DNA of 64,000 nt from Candidatus Kaistia colombiensis (GCA_029203105.1 CP119318.1:2246501-2310500); one strand, 5' to 3'; shown: positions 46,092 to 55,085, numbered from the stretch's first letter. Program-made: numbers and translations. Notes: generated from the sequence alone by a model not told the origin.

Positions 46092-46769
46092 TCAGTCACC
46101 GGCTTCGAAATAGGTCCAGGTTCCGTCCGGCGCGATGCCGAGGCGATAGAACATGTAGGCGCCGAAGCTCTTCATCTCCTCATAGTCGGAGGAGGTGAGG
46201 ATGCGGAACAGCTCGACCATCTGCGGCGGCGTCAGCGCATCGATCGGGTAGCGGGCGAAATAGGGCCAGATATAGGCTTCCTGCGGCGTGCCGACATCGA
46301 CATGGACATAGCCGGCATCGAGGATCTCGCTCAGGATCGCCAGGATCTCGCGCCCCTCCGGGTCGCCGGAGAGGGTCTTCAGGAAGGCGATCGGATCCTT
46401 GTCCTGATCCTCGTCGGCGCCGAGATTGGGCGGCGATTTGTTGGCGTCGATGATCGGCTTCAGCTGGTTGATGTCGCCGGTCTTGGCGGCCTCCAGCAGC
46501 TTTTCGCGCAGCCGCCTCACCGGTTCCGGCAGCTTGGAGACGTCATATTCGATGACGGGAAGCGGTTCGTCCGGCGAAATCTTGGCGGCGGGCGCGGCCG
46601 GCTTGGTATCGGCGGGTTGCTCGGCGCTGTCGTCTTCCGGATCCGGCGGGATGGTGATGCTCAGCGTCGGCACCGATTTGGTTTCGCCGGCGACGAGCGC
46701 GCGGGACGGGCTCGTCCCGATCATCAGCATCGCGATCGCAATTCCCGTTACCGTCCAGCGCCCGAGCAT
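46092..46769 (-). CDS. Exported hypothetical protein
   Basis: This 225-aa protein has an N-terminal hydrophobic stretch (GIAIAMLMIGTSPSRA) consistent with a signal peptide or anchor. The mature part has an acidic/Pro/Ala linker, then a helical C-terminal region (PEPVRRLREKLLEAAKTGDINQL, DGTWTYFEAGD). No recognised motif was seen, and the function is unknown. A short hypothetical gene lies upstream on the same strand. Confidence 0.65.
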   Translation of the reverse strand: MLGRWTVTGIAIAMLMIGTSPSRALVAGETKSVPTLSITIPPDPEDDSAEQPADTKPAAPAAKISPDEPLPVIEYDVSKLPEPVRRLREKLLEAAKTGDINQLKPIIDANKSPPNLGADEDQDKDPIAFLKTLSGDPEGREILAILSEILDAGYVHVDVGTPQEAYIWPYFARYPIDALTPPQMVELFRILTSSDYEEMKSFGAYMFYRLGIAPDGTWTYFEAGD

Positions 46770-46923
46770 ACCTGTCTCCTACCTTCGTCCGTCAGTGATA
46801 TCCGACCGGCCGGAGACGGCCAAGCGTCGATGCCGGAAATTCCGCACAAGCCGGATACGATAAAGCCTCGCCGGCGTTTCCGCTGCGAGGCTTCGGCATC
46901 GATCGGCTGCGGCGCCGTTCCGG

Positions 46924-47172
46924 CTACTGGATCGTCCGCTGCAGCGTGAATTCGCCGCGACGGATGCGGTCGGGCAGCGACACGGCGAGGTCCGCGACGG
47001 CATCCTCGCCATAAGTGTCGATCAGGTCGGACAGCGCGGCGAACAGCGCCGCATGGGCGAGGATATCCGGCTCGATTCCTTCGGCGATCGCTTCGTCCCA
47101 GGCTTCCGTCAGATAGGCGAGAGCAGCCCGCTTCTGTTCGGCAATCTGGAGCTCGTCGGAATCGTGTTCCAT
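46924..47172 (-). CDS. Small hypothetical protein
   Basis: This 82-aa protein (start MEHDSDELQ at 47172) is acidic and helical, with ALAYLTEAWDEAIAEGIEPDILAHAAL and LFAALSDLIDTYGEDAV. A purine-rich stretch lies upstream. An alternative start is the ATG at 47196. The family is not recognised. It is probably cytoplasmic. Confidence 0.6.
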   Translation of the reverse strand: MEHDSDELQIAEQKRAALAYLTEAWDEAIAEGIEPDILAHAALFAALSDLIDTYGEDAVADLAVSLPDRIRRGEFTLQRTIQ

Positions 47173-47320
47173 GGGGTCGCCTGCTTTCCGCAACATGAAT
47201 GGGCAGAAATCGAATCGCCCTCATCCGCAGGGTAGCACGAGCGGCGGCTAACGGGCCGAGATCCTGAAGGGGAGGTTAAGATGTCGATAACAATTCAATG
47301 CGACTGGTTAACACGTGTGC

Positions 47321-47752
47321 TCAGCGGCCGTAGCGCGCCGTGATGTCGCGGGTCAGCTTCTTGCCTTCGAGAAGGTAGCGTTCGATCGCGGCCAGCGCCG
47401 CCGGCGTGCAGGTTCGATAGACCGTCGCGAAGCTTGAGAAGCCGAGGTTGAACTGCGAGACGATCCGCGCCCGCCGCTCCGGCGTCGGATCCTCGGCGGC
47501 CAGGATCTGGTCCATCTGGTCGCGCCAGACGCTCGGTTCCTCGGCGCCGCAAAGCGGCCGGAGATAGTGCAGCGCGCCGAGGATTTCGGCTAGCCGCTGC
47601 AATTGCTGCTCATAGGGCGGATCGGCGGCGCCGGCGCCGACATTGGCATCGGCGGCGGAAGCGTGCTGCGAGCCGCCCGGGAGCGGCCCCAGCAAGAGCA
47701 GTCCCAGCGCGATCGCCGTCATCCATCCTGAATTGCGCCCTGGCCTGATCAC
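47321..47752 (-). CDS. TIGR02301 family protein
   Basis: This exported 143-aa protein matches the small alphaproteobacterial TIGR02301 family: signal peptide (MTAIALGLLLLGPLPGG), then EILGALHYLRPLCGAEEPSVWRD with conserved Cys, and FNLGFSSFATVYRTCTPAA. The GTG at 47752 is chosen because AGGA lies about 6 bp upstream and it supplies basic residues before the hydrophobic core. The function is unknown. Confidence 0.75.
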   Translation of the reverse strand: MIRPGRNSGWMTAIALGLLLLGPLPGGSQHASAADANVGAGAADPPYEQQLQRLAEILGALHYLRPLCGAEEPSVWRDQMDQILAAEDPTPERRARIVSQFNLGFSSFATVYRTCTPAALAAIERYLLEGKKLTRDITARYGR

Positions 47753-47849
47753 GCCGATCCTGTCTGCTGCTCGTTCGAATTCGCGGTCGGGCCGGATCAT
47801 GATTTGCCGTGCGCCGCGCCGCAAGGTGAAGCGGCGTCGCGGCCGCACT

Positions 47850-48296
47850 TTACGCCGGCCGCGCCGGGGCGGAGAGGGCAGCGATCCGCTTCAGGCCGGG
47901 CGTCGTGGTGAGGCCGTCGATCTCGGCCAGGGTGAACCAGGCGCAGGCGGCCGCGTCGGAGGCGGCGGCCGGAGTTCCGTCGGCTTCCGCCGTGAAGACG
48001 ATGATGACGAAATGTCCGCGCAACGTACCGTCCTCGGCGCGATCGATCGCATCGAGCGTGTCAACGAGGCGCGGGGTACCGATGGCGAGGCCGGTTTCTT
48101 CGATCAGCTCGCGGGCGGCGGCGGCGGCCAGAGTCTCGCCGCGCTCGACCCGGCCGCCGGGCAGGGACCAGGCGCCGCGCCACGGATCGTGGCCGCGCTG
48201 GATCAGCAATACCCTGCCGTCGCGCCAGACGGCGACGCTGACGCCGAGCACGGGCCCGGCGGGCGCGCGATCAGGCGAAGCGGGCGAGGGCGACAT
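47850..48296 (-). CDS. Nudix hydrolase
   Basis: This 148-aa protein has the Nudix box GGRVERGETLAAAAARELIEETGL with all key Glu and Gly residues. It should hydrolyse a nucleoside-diphosphate-linked compound (substrate unknown). The N-terminal strand LGVSVAVWRDGRVLLIQRG is typical. It overlaps the C-terminus of the upstream gene by 26 bp, so the two may be translationally coupled. Confidence 0.9.
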   Translation of the reverse strand: MSPSPASPDRAPAGPVLGVSVAVWRDGRVLLIQRGHDPWRGAWSLPGGRVERGETLAAAAARELIEETGLAIGTPRLVDTLDAIDRAEDGTLRGHFVIIVFTAEADGTPAAASDAAACAWFTLAEIDGLTTTPGLKRIAALSAPARPA

Positions 48297-48678
48297 GCGC
48301 TTCGTCCGCGATAGCGGGTTCTTCGGGTGGGACGGAGCGGGCGATCGCGTCGCGCGCCTCGGCGATCACCGGCCGGATCTCCGTCTTGGCCAGCGCGGCA
48401 ATGGGCCAGAGCAGGTCGAGCTTGCCGGCACGCACGGCTTCGCGGACGGCATCCTGCGCCGCCATAGCCTGGCGGTCGAGTTGCGTCGCCAACCGGTCCA
48501 GCCGGACGCGGTCACCGTGGCCGGCGGCGGTGGCGAGCACGTGCCGACGGTGTTCCGGTCGCCACGCCAGGGCGCTGTCGACGAGGTCGAGCCGGTGCGG
48601 CAATGTCTCCAGAAGCAGCGCCAGATCCTCGGCGTGATTCAGATAATTGCTTTCCGGCAGGGCCGGCCCGAACTGCAT
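48271..48678 (-). CDS. Hypothetical helical protein
   Basis: This 135-aa protein has no signal peptide and is mainly helical (LALLLETLPHRLDLVDSALAW, MAAQDAVREAVRAGKLDLLW). The start at 48678 (MQFGPALPESNYL) has GGGAG upstream. An alternative start at 48720 adds an Arg-rich stretch. It overlaps the Nudix gene by 26 bp. The family is not recognised. Association with a Nudix enzyme suggests, but does not show, a housekeeping role. Confidence 0.55.
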   Translation of the reverse strand: MQFGPALPESNYLNHAEDLALLLETLPHRLDLVDSALAWRPEHRRHVLATAAGHGDRVRLDRLATQLDRQAMAAQDAVREAVRAGKLDLLWPIAALAKTEIRPVIAEARDAIARSVPPEEPAIADEAHVALARFA

Positions 48679-48818
48679 GCGACGTCTCCCAGGATGCGAA
48701 GTCGACAAGCGGCATCGCAAATACGCGGCGAGATAATGATAGGATGGCGATCGTTACCGGCGCTTCCTTACGAAGTCTTTACCAAAATGGCGCGGCGGCC
48801 CCAGTTGGAGCAAAATCG

Positions 48819-49568
48819 ATGTGTGGACGCTACGCCCTGGCGGTTCAGCCCGAGGACGTCGAAGCCGAATTCTCGATGATCCGCATCGAGTGGTTCCCGC
48901 CGCGCTATAATATCGCGCCGACGCAGCCGATCCTGATCGTGCGGGCCGAGCGCGGCGAAAGGCGCCCGGCGCTGGTGCGCTGGGGGCTGATCCCGTCCTG
49001 GACCAAGGACCTTGCGGCCATGCCGCTCTTGTTCAACGCGCGCTCGGAGTCGGCCGCCGACAAGCCGGCCTTTCGCGGCGCCTATCGCCATCGCCGCTGC
49101 CTGATCCCGGCGACCGGCTTCTATGAGTGGCGCAAGGACGCCAACGGCAAGAAGCAGCCCTTCTATTTGCAGCCGGCCAGCGGCGGCGTCATCGCCTTTG
49201 CCGGACTTTGGGACGAGTGGGCGGACGACAAGGGCAATGTCATCGACACGGCCACGATCCTGACCACGGCGACCAATCGCGAACTGACGCCGATCCACGA
49301 GCGCATGCCCGTCGTCGTGCCGCATGCGCAATATGACCTCTGGCTCGGTCTCGATGCCGATCGCGGCGCCGGGGCAGGGCAGGTACTGGTGCCGCCGCCG
49401 GACGGGACGTTCGAGGCGATCCCGATCGGCGCCGGTGTCAACAGCTTCCGCAATGACGATCCCGCCATCCAGGTGCGCGTCGTGCCGGTGGCTGAGGCGC
49501 CGCAAAAGCCGCAGCGATCGCGCAAGCTCGATCCGCCGGACGACAAGGACCAGCTGAAGCTGTTCTGA
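48819..49568 (+). CDS. HMCES/YedK (SRAP) DNA-protein crosslink protein
   Basis: This 249-aa SOS-response-associated protein begins MCGRY with catalytic Cys2 directly after the initiator Met, the residue that crosslinks abasic sites. Further conserved parts are LLFNARSESAADKPAF, CLIPATGFYEW and the His of IHERMPVVV. It shields abasic sites in single-stranded DNA. The ATG at 48819 has TTGGAG upstream. It is transcribed divergently from the hypothetical gene. Confidence 0.93.
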   Translation: MCGRYALAVQPEDVEAEFSMIRIEWFPPRYNIAPTQPILIVRAERGERRPALVRWGLIPSWTKDLAAMPLLFNARSESAADKPAFRGAYRHRRCLIPATGFYEWRKDANGKKQPFYLQPASGGVIAFAGLWDEWADDKGNVIDTATILTTATNRELTPIHERMPVVVPHAQYDLWLGLDADRGAGAGQVLVPPPDGTFEAIPIGAGVNSFRNDDPAIQVRVVPVAEAPQKPQRSRKLDPPDDKDQLKLF

Positions 49569-49682
49569 CCGAGGCTCGCCCTCGCGCGACATTCCGCCCG
49601 GCAAACGAGGATGACGCCGCCGCGATCGTCGCCTAATGCTCTTGCCGACGCCCATCTCCTGCCGACTATCCCGGATCTTTTC

Positions 49683-50303
49683 ATGACCGAACTGCTGCGG
49701 CCCGCCTTCGAGGGGTTCCTTCTCGGCGCGAGCCTGATCGTCGCCATCGGCGCGCAGAACGCCTTCGTGCTTCGGCAGGGGCTGGTTCGCCGCCATGTTT
49801 TTCCGATCGCCACATTCTGCTTCCTGGCCGACGCGCTGCTGATCGCCGCGGGCGTCGGTGGCCTTGGCTCACTGGTGCAGGCGATGCCGCGCGTGCTGTT
49901 CGTGGTGACGCTGGCCGGCGCCGCCTTCCTGTTCGCCTATGGGGCGATGGCGATGCGCCGCGCGTTCCACACGATGGGGCTTTCCGCGACGGGGGCGGCG
50001 GAAACGCGGCTTGGCCCGGCGCTGGCGACCGTCGCCGCGCTCACCTTTCTCAACCCGCATGTCTATCTCGACACGGTGGTTCTGCTCGGATCGCTGTCGG
50101 CTCGCCATGCCGGCGAGGCGCGGCTGGCCTTTGCCCTCGGCGCGATGACGGCGTCCTGCGCGTGGTTCTATGCGCTGGGCTATGGCGCCCGCATGCTCGC
50201 GCCGCTATTCGCCCGACCGGTCGCCTGGCAGGCGCTCGATATCGTCATCGGCCTGGTGATGTTCCTGATCGCGGCGTCGCTGCTCTGGCAGGCCTTCGCC
50301 TGA
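49683..50303 (+). CDS. LysE/ArgO family amino-acid exporter
   Basis: This 206-aa protein has about six transmembrane segments, the typical LysE start LLGASLIVAIGAQNAFVLRQG and the conserved LTFLNPHVYLDTVVLLG. It would export lysine, arginine or a related amino acid. The substrate is uncertain. It starts at the ATG at 49683. A hairpin with a 9-bp stem lies 94 bp past the stop. Confidence 0.9.
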   Translation: MTELLRPAFEGFLLGASLIVAIGAQNAFVLRQGLVRRHVFPIATFCFLADALLIAAGVGGLGSLVQAMPRVLFVVTLAGAAFLFAYGAMAMRRAFHTMGLSATGAAETRLGPALATVAALTFLNPHVYLDTVVLLGSLSARHAGEARLAFALGAMTASCAWFYALGYGARMLAPLFARPVAWQALDIVIGLVMFLIAASLLWQAFA

Positions 50304-50396
50304 CGCAGGTCGCCAGTCAGGTCGAAACGACAACCGTGTGGAACGGCATCGCGGCCGAAGCGTTCGCCCCAGGCTCAGCCATCACGCGCAACATTG

Positions 50397-50419
50397 TTCC
50401 GCCAGGCATTCTGGCGGAA
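50397..50419. terminator. Hairpin downstream of the LysE gene
   Basis: TTCCGCCAG (50397-50405) pairs perfectly with CTGGCGGAA (50411-50419). No T-run follows, so its role as a terminator is inferred. Confidence 0.35.
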
Positions 50420-50485
50420 ACGCGGGCCAAGAGACCCGGTCGGCCGGCCGGGGGGAGCCGGAAGTAAACTGGACGCCGGAGCGTG

Positions 50486-50665
50486 TCAGTCCCGGTCGCT
50501 CGGGGGCAGCGCGGCCTGCATCTGCGGCTGCTTCTCAAGCTTCTTCTTCTGCAGGATCGCCGCGACGATCTCGGGATTGCCGAGCTCGCCATACTTGGCC
50601 TGCAGGTCCTGTTCCTGCTCGCGCTGCGCCTTGGATCGGAAGGGGGGGTGCTTCACAATGGTCAT
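50486..50665 (-). CDS. Small basic/helical hypothetical protein
   Basis: This 59-aa frame from an ATG at 50665 is short but protein-like: KHPPFRSKAQREQEQDLQAKYG, then ELGNPEIVAAILQKKKLEKQP, ending SDRD. It is charged and helical with no signal peptide. There is no strong ribosome-binding site. It has codon use like its neighbours and no better frame in the gap. The function is unknown. Confidence 0.5.
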   Translation of the reverse strand: MTIVKHPPFRSKAQREQEQDLQAKYGELGNPEIVAAILQKKKLEKQPQMQAALPPSDRD

Positions 50666-50903
50666 GACAGTCTCGAAATCTTGAGCGTTTCCGTCGGATG
50701 CTCCGCCGATCTTGCGCCGGCTGGCAACCGAGGGCTGCGCGTATGAAATTCCATTATGGCGGATTCGTGGTTTATGAACTGGTTAAAGAATCAGGGCTGA
50801 GGACAATGATTATTACAGGAGATTAAAGGATAGGAATGCCGGTCGGCTGCGCTAGACTGGCCATCCTTGGTTCTCCGAAACAGCGTGGCCGTGGAGGGAC
50901 AAC

Positions 50904-51722
50904 ATGACCGCGCGTCCGTTCGAGCGTGAGGCGAGGACGGCCCCCTGGTCGTTGCGTCTCGCGCTCCTGCCGATCCCGCTCCTCGTCGTCGCCGTGGTGA
51001 TGCATCGCTACGAGCAGATCGACACGACGCCGTTCTTCGTTGTCGTGGCGATCGCATGGACGATCGCGCTGGTCGCGCTGGTGCTGGGCGGGCTGGCGAT
51101 GCGGCAGATCTGGCTCGACGGGGTACGCGGCTTCGGACCGGCCCTGGCGGGGGCGTTGTTGGCGATCGTGGTTCTCGCCATGCCGGGTCTGGTCATCGAG
51201 GAGATGATCCGGCTGCCGCGTCTGGCGGACATTTCGACCGATACGAGCGATCCGCCCGCCTTCGGTCCGTCCGTCCAGGCCTCCCATCCCTTGCCGGATG
51301 CGGCCGACAATACCGAACAGGCGAAAGCCTATCCCGACATCCTGCCGCGTCACTATCCGGTGTCGCCGCCGCGCGTGTTCGATGCCGTCATGACGCTGGT
51401 CACGTCGCGGGGCTGGAAGGTCGGCACCGTGGCGGCGCCGGACGCGGAAAACGCCGACGCCTCGGTCGATGCTGTCGCCAAGACCTTGGTCCTGGCGCTG
51501 CCGGTCGACGTCTCGATCCGCATTTTGGCCGATGATGACGGCTCGCTGGTCGACATGCGGTCCGCTTCGCGGATCGGCTCGCATGATCTCGGCGACAATG
51601 CCCGCCGCATCCGTTCCTTCTTCGAGGATCTCGACGGGGCGTTGCAGGGTGTCGCCGAACCGGCGGAAGGCGACGAGACCGAACTGCCGCCTTTGCCACC
51701 GGTATCGCCGCGATCGCGCTGA
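50904..51722 (+). CDS. DUF1499 domain membrane protein
   Basis: This 272-aa protein has three transmembrane segments at the N-terminus (LPIPLLVVAVVMHRYE, FFVVVAIAWTIALVALVLGG, ALAGALLAIVVLAMPGLV) and then a C-terminal DUF1499 domain with the segments YPDILPRHYPVSPPRVFDAV and SIRILADDDGSLVDMRSASRIGSHDLGDN. The domain function is unknown. The ATG at 50904 is well placed. Confidence 0.85.
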   Translation: MTARPFEREARTAPWSLRLALLPIPLLVVAVVMHRYEQIDTTPFFVVVAIAWTIALVALVLGGLAMRQIWLDGVRGFGPALAGALLAIVVLAMPGLVIEEMIRLPRLADISTDTSDPPAFGPSVQASHPLPDAADNTEQAKAYPDILPRHYPVSPPRVFDAVMTLVTSRGWKVGTVAAPDAENADASVDAVAKTLVLALPVDVSIRILADDDGSLVDMRSASRIGSHDLGDNARRIRSFFEDLDGALQGVAEPAEGDETELPPLPPVSPRSR

Positions 51723-51731
51723 GGCGGCGCG

Positions 51732-52646
51732 TCAGCCCGGCTCGAAGACGCCGCGGAGCGTGACGCCCTCCGGCGCGCGCAGCTTTCCGCGCGCCACCAG
51801 ATCTTCGAGATGGGCGAACACCGAGAGCGCGGCGGCGCCATGCAGGGCGACCGGCGTGTCGCGGTAGATGGCGGCGACGATGTCGGCGATCGTCCGGTCG
51901 CCGCGCCCGATGCGGTCGACGATCGCCGCCTCGCGCATGCGCCGATGCGCCTTCAGCCCGCGCACGAAGGAAGGCGCATCCTCGACCGGGCCGCCATGGC
52001 CGGGCAGGTAGATCGTCTCGGGACGCTCGGCGAGGCGGTCGAGCGACGCCATGTAGTCGGTCATTGCGCCGTCGGGTGGCGCGACGATGGTCGTCGCCCA
52101 TTTCATCACATGGTCGCCGGAGAAGAGCAGCGGCGTGCCCTCCAGCGCGAAGGCGAGGTGATTGGCGGCATGGCCGGGGGTGGCGATCGCCGTCAGGGCC
52201 CAGCCGTCGCCGTCGATCCGCTCGCCATCGGCAAGCGCCCGGTCCGGCACGAAGTCCATGTCGCCGCTGGCGTCCAGCATGTGCGTCTCGCCGATGGCGA
52301 GCGGACGCGCCAGCCGGTGCGGTCCTTCGCCGAGCAGTGTCGCGCCGGTGCGCGCCTTGAGCAGGGCGGCGCCCGGCGAATGGTCGCGATGCGTGTGGGT
52401 GATGATGATGTGGCGGATCCGCTCGCCCGCCGTGGCGCGCAGGATCGCCTCGATATGGTCCGGATCGTCCGGACCGGGGTCGATCACCGCGACGTCGCCG
52501 TGGCCGACGATATAGCTGTTGGTGCCGTGAAAGGTGAAGGGTCCGCCATTCGGCACCGTCATGCGACGCACCCGATCGCCGATCGGGACGGCGCGGCCAT
52601 AAGCGGGGTCGAAGTCACGCTCGAATTCGATGGATGTCATGCGCAT
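51732..52646 (-). CDS. Metallo-beta-lactamase-fold hydrolase (LACTB2-like)
   Basis: This 304-aa MBL-fold protein has the zinc motif THTHRDHSPG (HxHxDH), with a further His in ATPGHAANHLAF and a FSGDHVMKW region with Asp. The C-terminal segment (RGDRTIADIVAAIYRDTPV) is a winged-helix-like tail, as in LACTB2. Two Met starts (52646 and 52640) are in frame. It converges with the DUF1499 gene with a 9-bp gap. The substrate is unknown; family members act on RNA or thioesters. Confidence 0.85.
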   Translation of the reverse strand: MRMTSIEFERDFDPAYGRAVPIGDRVRRMTVPNGGPFTFHGTNSYIVGHGDVAVIDPGPDDPDHIEAILRATAGERIRHIIITHTHRDHSPGAALLKARTGATLLGEGPHRLARPLAIGETHMLDASGDMDFVPDRALADGERIDGDGWALTAIATPGHAANHLAFALEGTPLLFSGDHVMKWATTIVAPPDGAMTDYMASLDRLAERPETIYLPGHGGPVEDAPSFVRGLKAHRRMREAAIVDRIGRGDRTIADIVAAIYRDTPVALHGAAALSVFAHLEDLVARGKLRAPEGVTLRGVFEPG

Positions 52647-52700
52647 GAGCTAGCGGGACAGGCGGCGCGGTTCAAGCGTCCGGCCGAAATCAGGAGCCGG

Positions 52701-52734
52701 AAAAAAAAACGCCCCGGCGATGACCGGGGCGTTT
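52701..52734 (-). terminator. Rho-independent terminator of wrbA
   Basis: An 11-bp GC-rich stem (52707-52717 with 52724-52734) has a 6-nt loop. On the minus strand it is followed by a run of T's (A's at 52701-52706). It lies 47 bp past the wrbA stop. Confidence 0.9.
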
Positions 52735-52780
52735 CCAAGCCCGCCACGCCGGAAGGCGGGCGCGGCGGCTTTGGTGCAGC

Positions 52781-53398
52781 TTACGCCGGCTCCAGGACCT
52801 TGCCGGCAACCTTGGCGGCGATGGCGGCGACATGCGCGCCCTGGTACTTGGCGGCTTCCAGCTCGATCGCCGAAGGCTGGCGGCTGCCGTCGCCGCCGGT
52901 GATGGTCGAGGCGCCGTAGGGCGAACCGCCCTTGACTTCTTCGACACCCATCTGGCCCTGAAAGGCGTAGGGCAGGCCGACATAGGCCAGGCCGTGATGC
53001 AGGAAGGTCGGGATGAAGCCGAGGATGGTCGACTCTTGGCCGCCATGCTGCGTCGCCGACGAGGTGAACATCGAGCCGACCTTGCCGACCAGCTTGCCCT
53101 GGGCCCACAGACCGCCGGTCTGGTCCCAGAAATTGCGCATCTGCGAGGCGACGGTGCCGTAGCGGGTGCCGGCGCCGACGATGATCGCGTCGTAGTTTTC
53201 GAGGTCGGCCGGGGTCGCGATCGGCGCGGCCTGGTCCATCTTGTAATACGAAGCCTTGGCAACATCGTCCGGCACCAGCTCGGGCACGCGCTTGATGTCG
53301 ACCTTGGCACCGGTCGAACGGGCGCCTTCCGCCACGGCTTCAGCCATCTTCTCGATGTGGCCATAAGCGGAATAATAGAGAACGAGAACCTTGGTCAT
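52781..53398 (-). CDS. wrbA: NAD(P)H:quinone oxidoreductase, WrbA type
   Basis: This 205-aa flavodoxin-like WrbA reduces quinones by two electrons with FMN. The phosphate-binding loop is YYSAYGHIEKMA, and TRYGTVASQMRNFWDQTGGLW is the isoalloxazine region with the WrbA insertion. The ATG at 53398 has AAGGAAGG upstream. It is followed by a strong terminator, so it is a single gene. It is divergent from the SMP-30 gene. Confidence 0.95.
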   Translation of the reverse strand: MTKVLVLYYSAYGHIEKMAEAVAEGARSTGAKVDIKRVPELVPDDVAKASYYKMDQAAPIATPADLENYDAIIVGAGTRYGTVASQMRNFWDQTGGLWAQGKLVGKVGSMFTSSATQHGGQESTILGFIPTFLHHGLAYVGLPYAFQGQMGVEEVKGGSPYGASTITGGDGSRQPSAIELEAAKYQGAHVAAIAAKVAGKVLEPA

Positions 53399-53591
53399 GG
53401 GAGCCTTCCTTGATTTGCACTGCAGCACATGTCGGCTGCCTGAGTTTTTTTGGAAAGGCGCCTGCTGGTGAACAGTCTGTCTATGCACGGATATGCAAGC
53501 CGCTCTGGCATGCAGGCTCTTGCGGCAAAGGTTGCTTCGCCTATGCTTCGGCATCTTTCGACACCAATAAATCGAAGATCGTGGAGGGGAC

Positions 53592-54518
53592 ATGCTTACC
53601 AAGGATTTCGTGGTCTATGACGACCGGTTCCGGTCGCTGGCGATGGGGAACGTTCATCTCGAGCAGCTCGCGACGGGCTGCCGCTGGTCGGAGGGGCCCG
53701 CCTATTTCCCGGCCGGCAAGTATCTGATCTGGTCGGACATCCCGAACGACCGACTGATGCGCTATGACGAGACCGACGGCTCCGTCTCGGTTTTCGCGAC
53801 GCCCTGCAACAACCACAACGGCCATACCGTCGATCTCGAGGGACGTCTCGTCGCCTGCGAGCATCGCGGCCGCGCCGTCACCCGCATCGAGCATGACGGT
53901 TCGCGCAAGATTCTCGCCGACCGCTATCAGGGCAAGAAGCTGAATGCGCCGAATGACGTCGTCGTGAAGTCGGACGGTTCGATCTGGTTCACCGATCCGA
54001 CCTATGGCATCGACGGCGAATATGAAGGCGACAAGGCGGAGTCGGAGATCGGCGCCTGCAACGTCTACCGCATCGACCCGGCCACGGGCGATGTTGCCGC
54101 CGTCGTCACCGACATGGTGCGTCCGAACGGTCTGGCTTTCTCGCCGGACGAGTCGATCCTCTACGTCGCCGACACCGGGCTGACCCACAAGGCGGACTGC
54201 TCGCCCGATATTCGCGCCTATCCGGTCGCGGCGGATGGCAAGTCGGTCGGCGCCGGCCGCAAGTTCGCCACCTGCGATGTCGGCCTGTTCGACGGATTCC
54301 GCGTCGATATCAGCGGCAATATCTGGAGCTCCTGCGGCGACGGCGTCAATTGCTACGCGCCGGATGGTACGCTGCTCGGCAAGATCAAGATCCCCGAAGT
54401 GGTGGCGAACGTCGAGTTCGGCGCCCGCAAGCGCAACCGCCTCTACATTTGCGGCACGACCAGCCTGTATGCGGTGTATCTCAACACCCAGGCGGCCAAG
54501 CGGCCGGCGGCGAAGTAG
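53592..54518 (+). CDS. SMP-30/gluconolactonase family protein
   Basis: This 308-aa beta-propeller lactonase shows CRWSEGPAYFPAGKYLIWSD with the metal-ligand Glu, LNAPNDVVVKSDGSIWFTDPTYG with Asn and Asp, and RPNGLAFSPDESILYVAD. It probably hydrolyses a sugar lactone such as gluconolactone. No signal peptide is seen. The ATG at 53592 has GGAGGGG upstream. It is downstream of the gap that also carries the wrbA promoter. Confidence 0.88.
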   Translation: MLTKDFVVYDDRFRSLAMGNVHLEQLATGCRWSEGPAYFPAGKYLIWSDIPNDRLMRYDETDGSVSVFATPCNNHNGHTVDLEGRLVACEHRGRAVTRIEHDGSRKILADRYQGKKLNAPNDVVVKSDGSIWFTDPTYGIDGEYEGDKAESEIGACNVYRIDPATGDVAAVVTDMVRPNGLAFSPDESILYVADTGLTHKADCSPDIRAYPVAADGKSVGAGRKFATCDVGLFDGFRVDISGNIWSSCGDGVNCYAPDGTLLGKIKIPEVVANVEFGARKRNRLYICGTTSLYAVYLNTQAAKRPAAK

Positions 54519-54606
54519 GGCTTCGAAACCAATACGCATTCCGGGCCCACCCCCGGGATGCGCTTTGAGGCGCAGCATTGTCGTCAGCCGTGGGTGGTCG
54601 GCGCGA

Positions 54607-54632
54607 TGGATCCCTGCTTTCGCAGGGATGAC
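54607..54632. repeat. GAAA-loop palindrome (pair 2, left copy)
   Basis: Stem ATCCCTGC 54610-54617 with 54622-54629 and loop TTTC. The orientation is opposite to the right copy at 54950-54988. The GAC side faces the GIY-YIG gene. Confidence 0.9.
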
Positions 54633-54645
54633 GCCGAGCCTGAGG

Positions 54646-54932
54646 TTACATCGCGATTTGCTGGTACAGGTCGAGCCAGTCAGGGTTCTGGCGCTCGATC
54701 AGCTCGATTTTCCAGTCGCGCTTCCAGAGCTTCATCTGCTTTCGCGACGGATGGCCGATTCCATCGTGTCATGGACCTCGTAGTAGACGAGCCGCGTCAC
54801 GCCGTAGCGCTTGGTAAAACCGTCGACGAGATGCTCGCGGTGCTGCCACACACGTTGTGGCAGGTTGCTGGTCACGCCGATGTAGAGCGTACCGCGACGG
54901 GCGCTGGCCAGGATGTACACGCAGGGCGTCAT
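54646..54932 (-). pseudogene. GIY-YIG nuclease, C-terminal frameshift
   Basis: The frame from the ATG at 54932 (MTPCVYILASARRGTLYIG) is the classic GIY-YIG domain of small UvrC-like or homing-type nucleases, with YIGVTSNLPQRVWQHRE and a Glu further on in YYEVHDTMESAI. It stops at 54732, but the family sequence continues in another frame as EKQMKLWKRDWKIELIER to 54646. Restoring one base in the short A-run at about 54740-54742 gives a normal 95-aa protein; the span is 287 nt, that is 288 minus one. Two palindromes bracket it. Confidence 0.85.
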
Positions 54933-54949
54933 CGATCGAAAATTGCATG

Positions 54950-54988
54950 CCCCACGCTCGCCGTCATCCCTGCGAAAGCAGGGATCCA
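54950..54988. repeat. GAAA-loop palindrome (pair 2, right copy)
   Basis: The stem is 54966-54973 with 54978-54985 and the loop is GAAA. It shares 39 identical bases, including the CCCCACGCTCGCCGTC flank, with the palindrome at 37019-37057. Confidence 0.9.
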
Positions 54989-55085
54989 TGCTGCTGACGG
55001 ATTCGGAGCCGGGCGACGGACCGCCGGCTAAGGCGTCGCGCGCTGGCCGCCGCCTCATTCCGTCGACGCGCTCAGGGGCGCCCCC

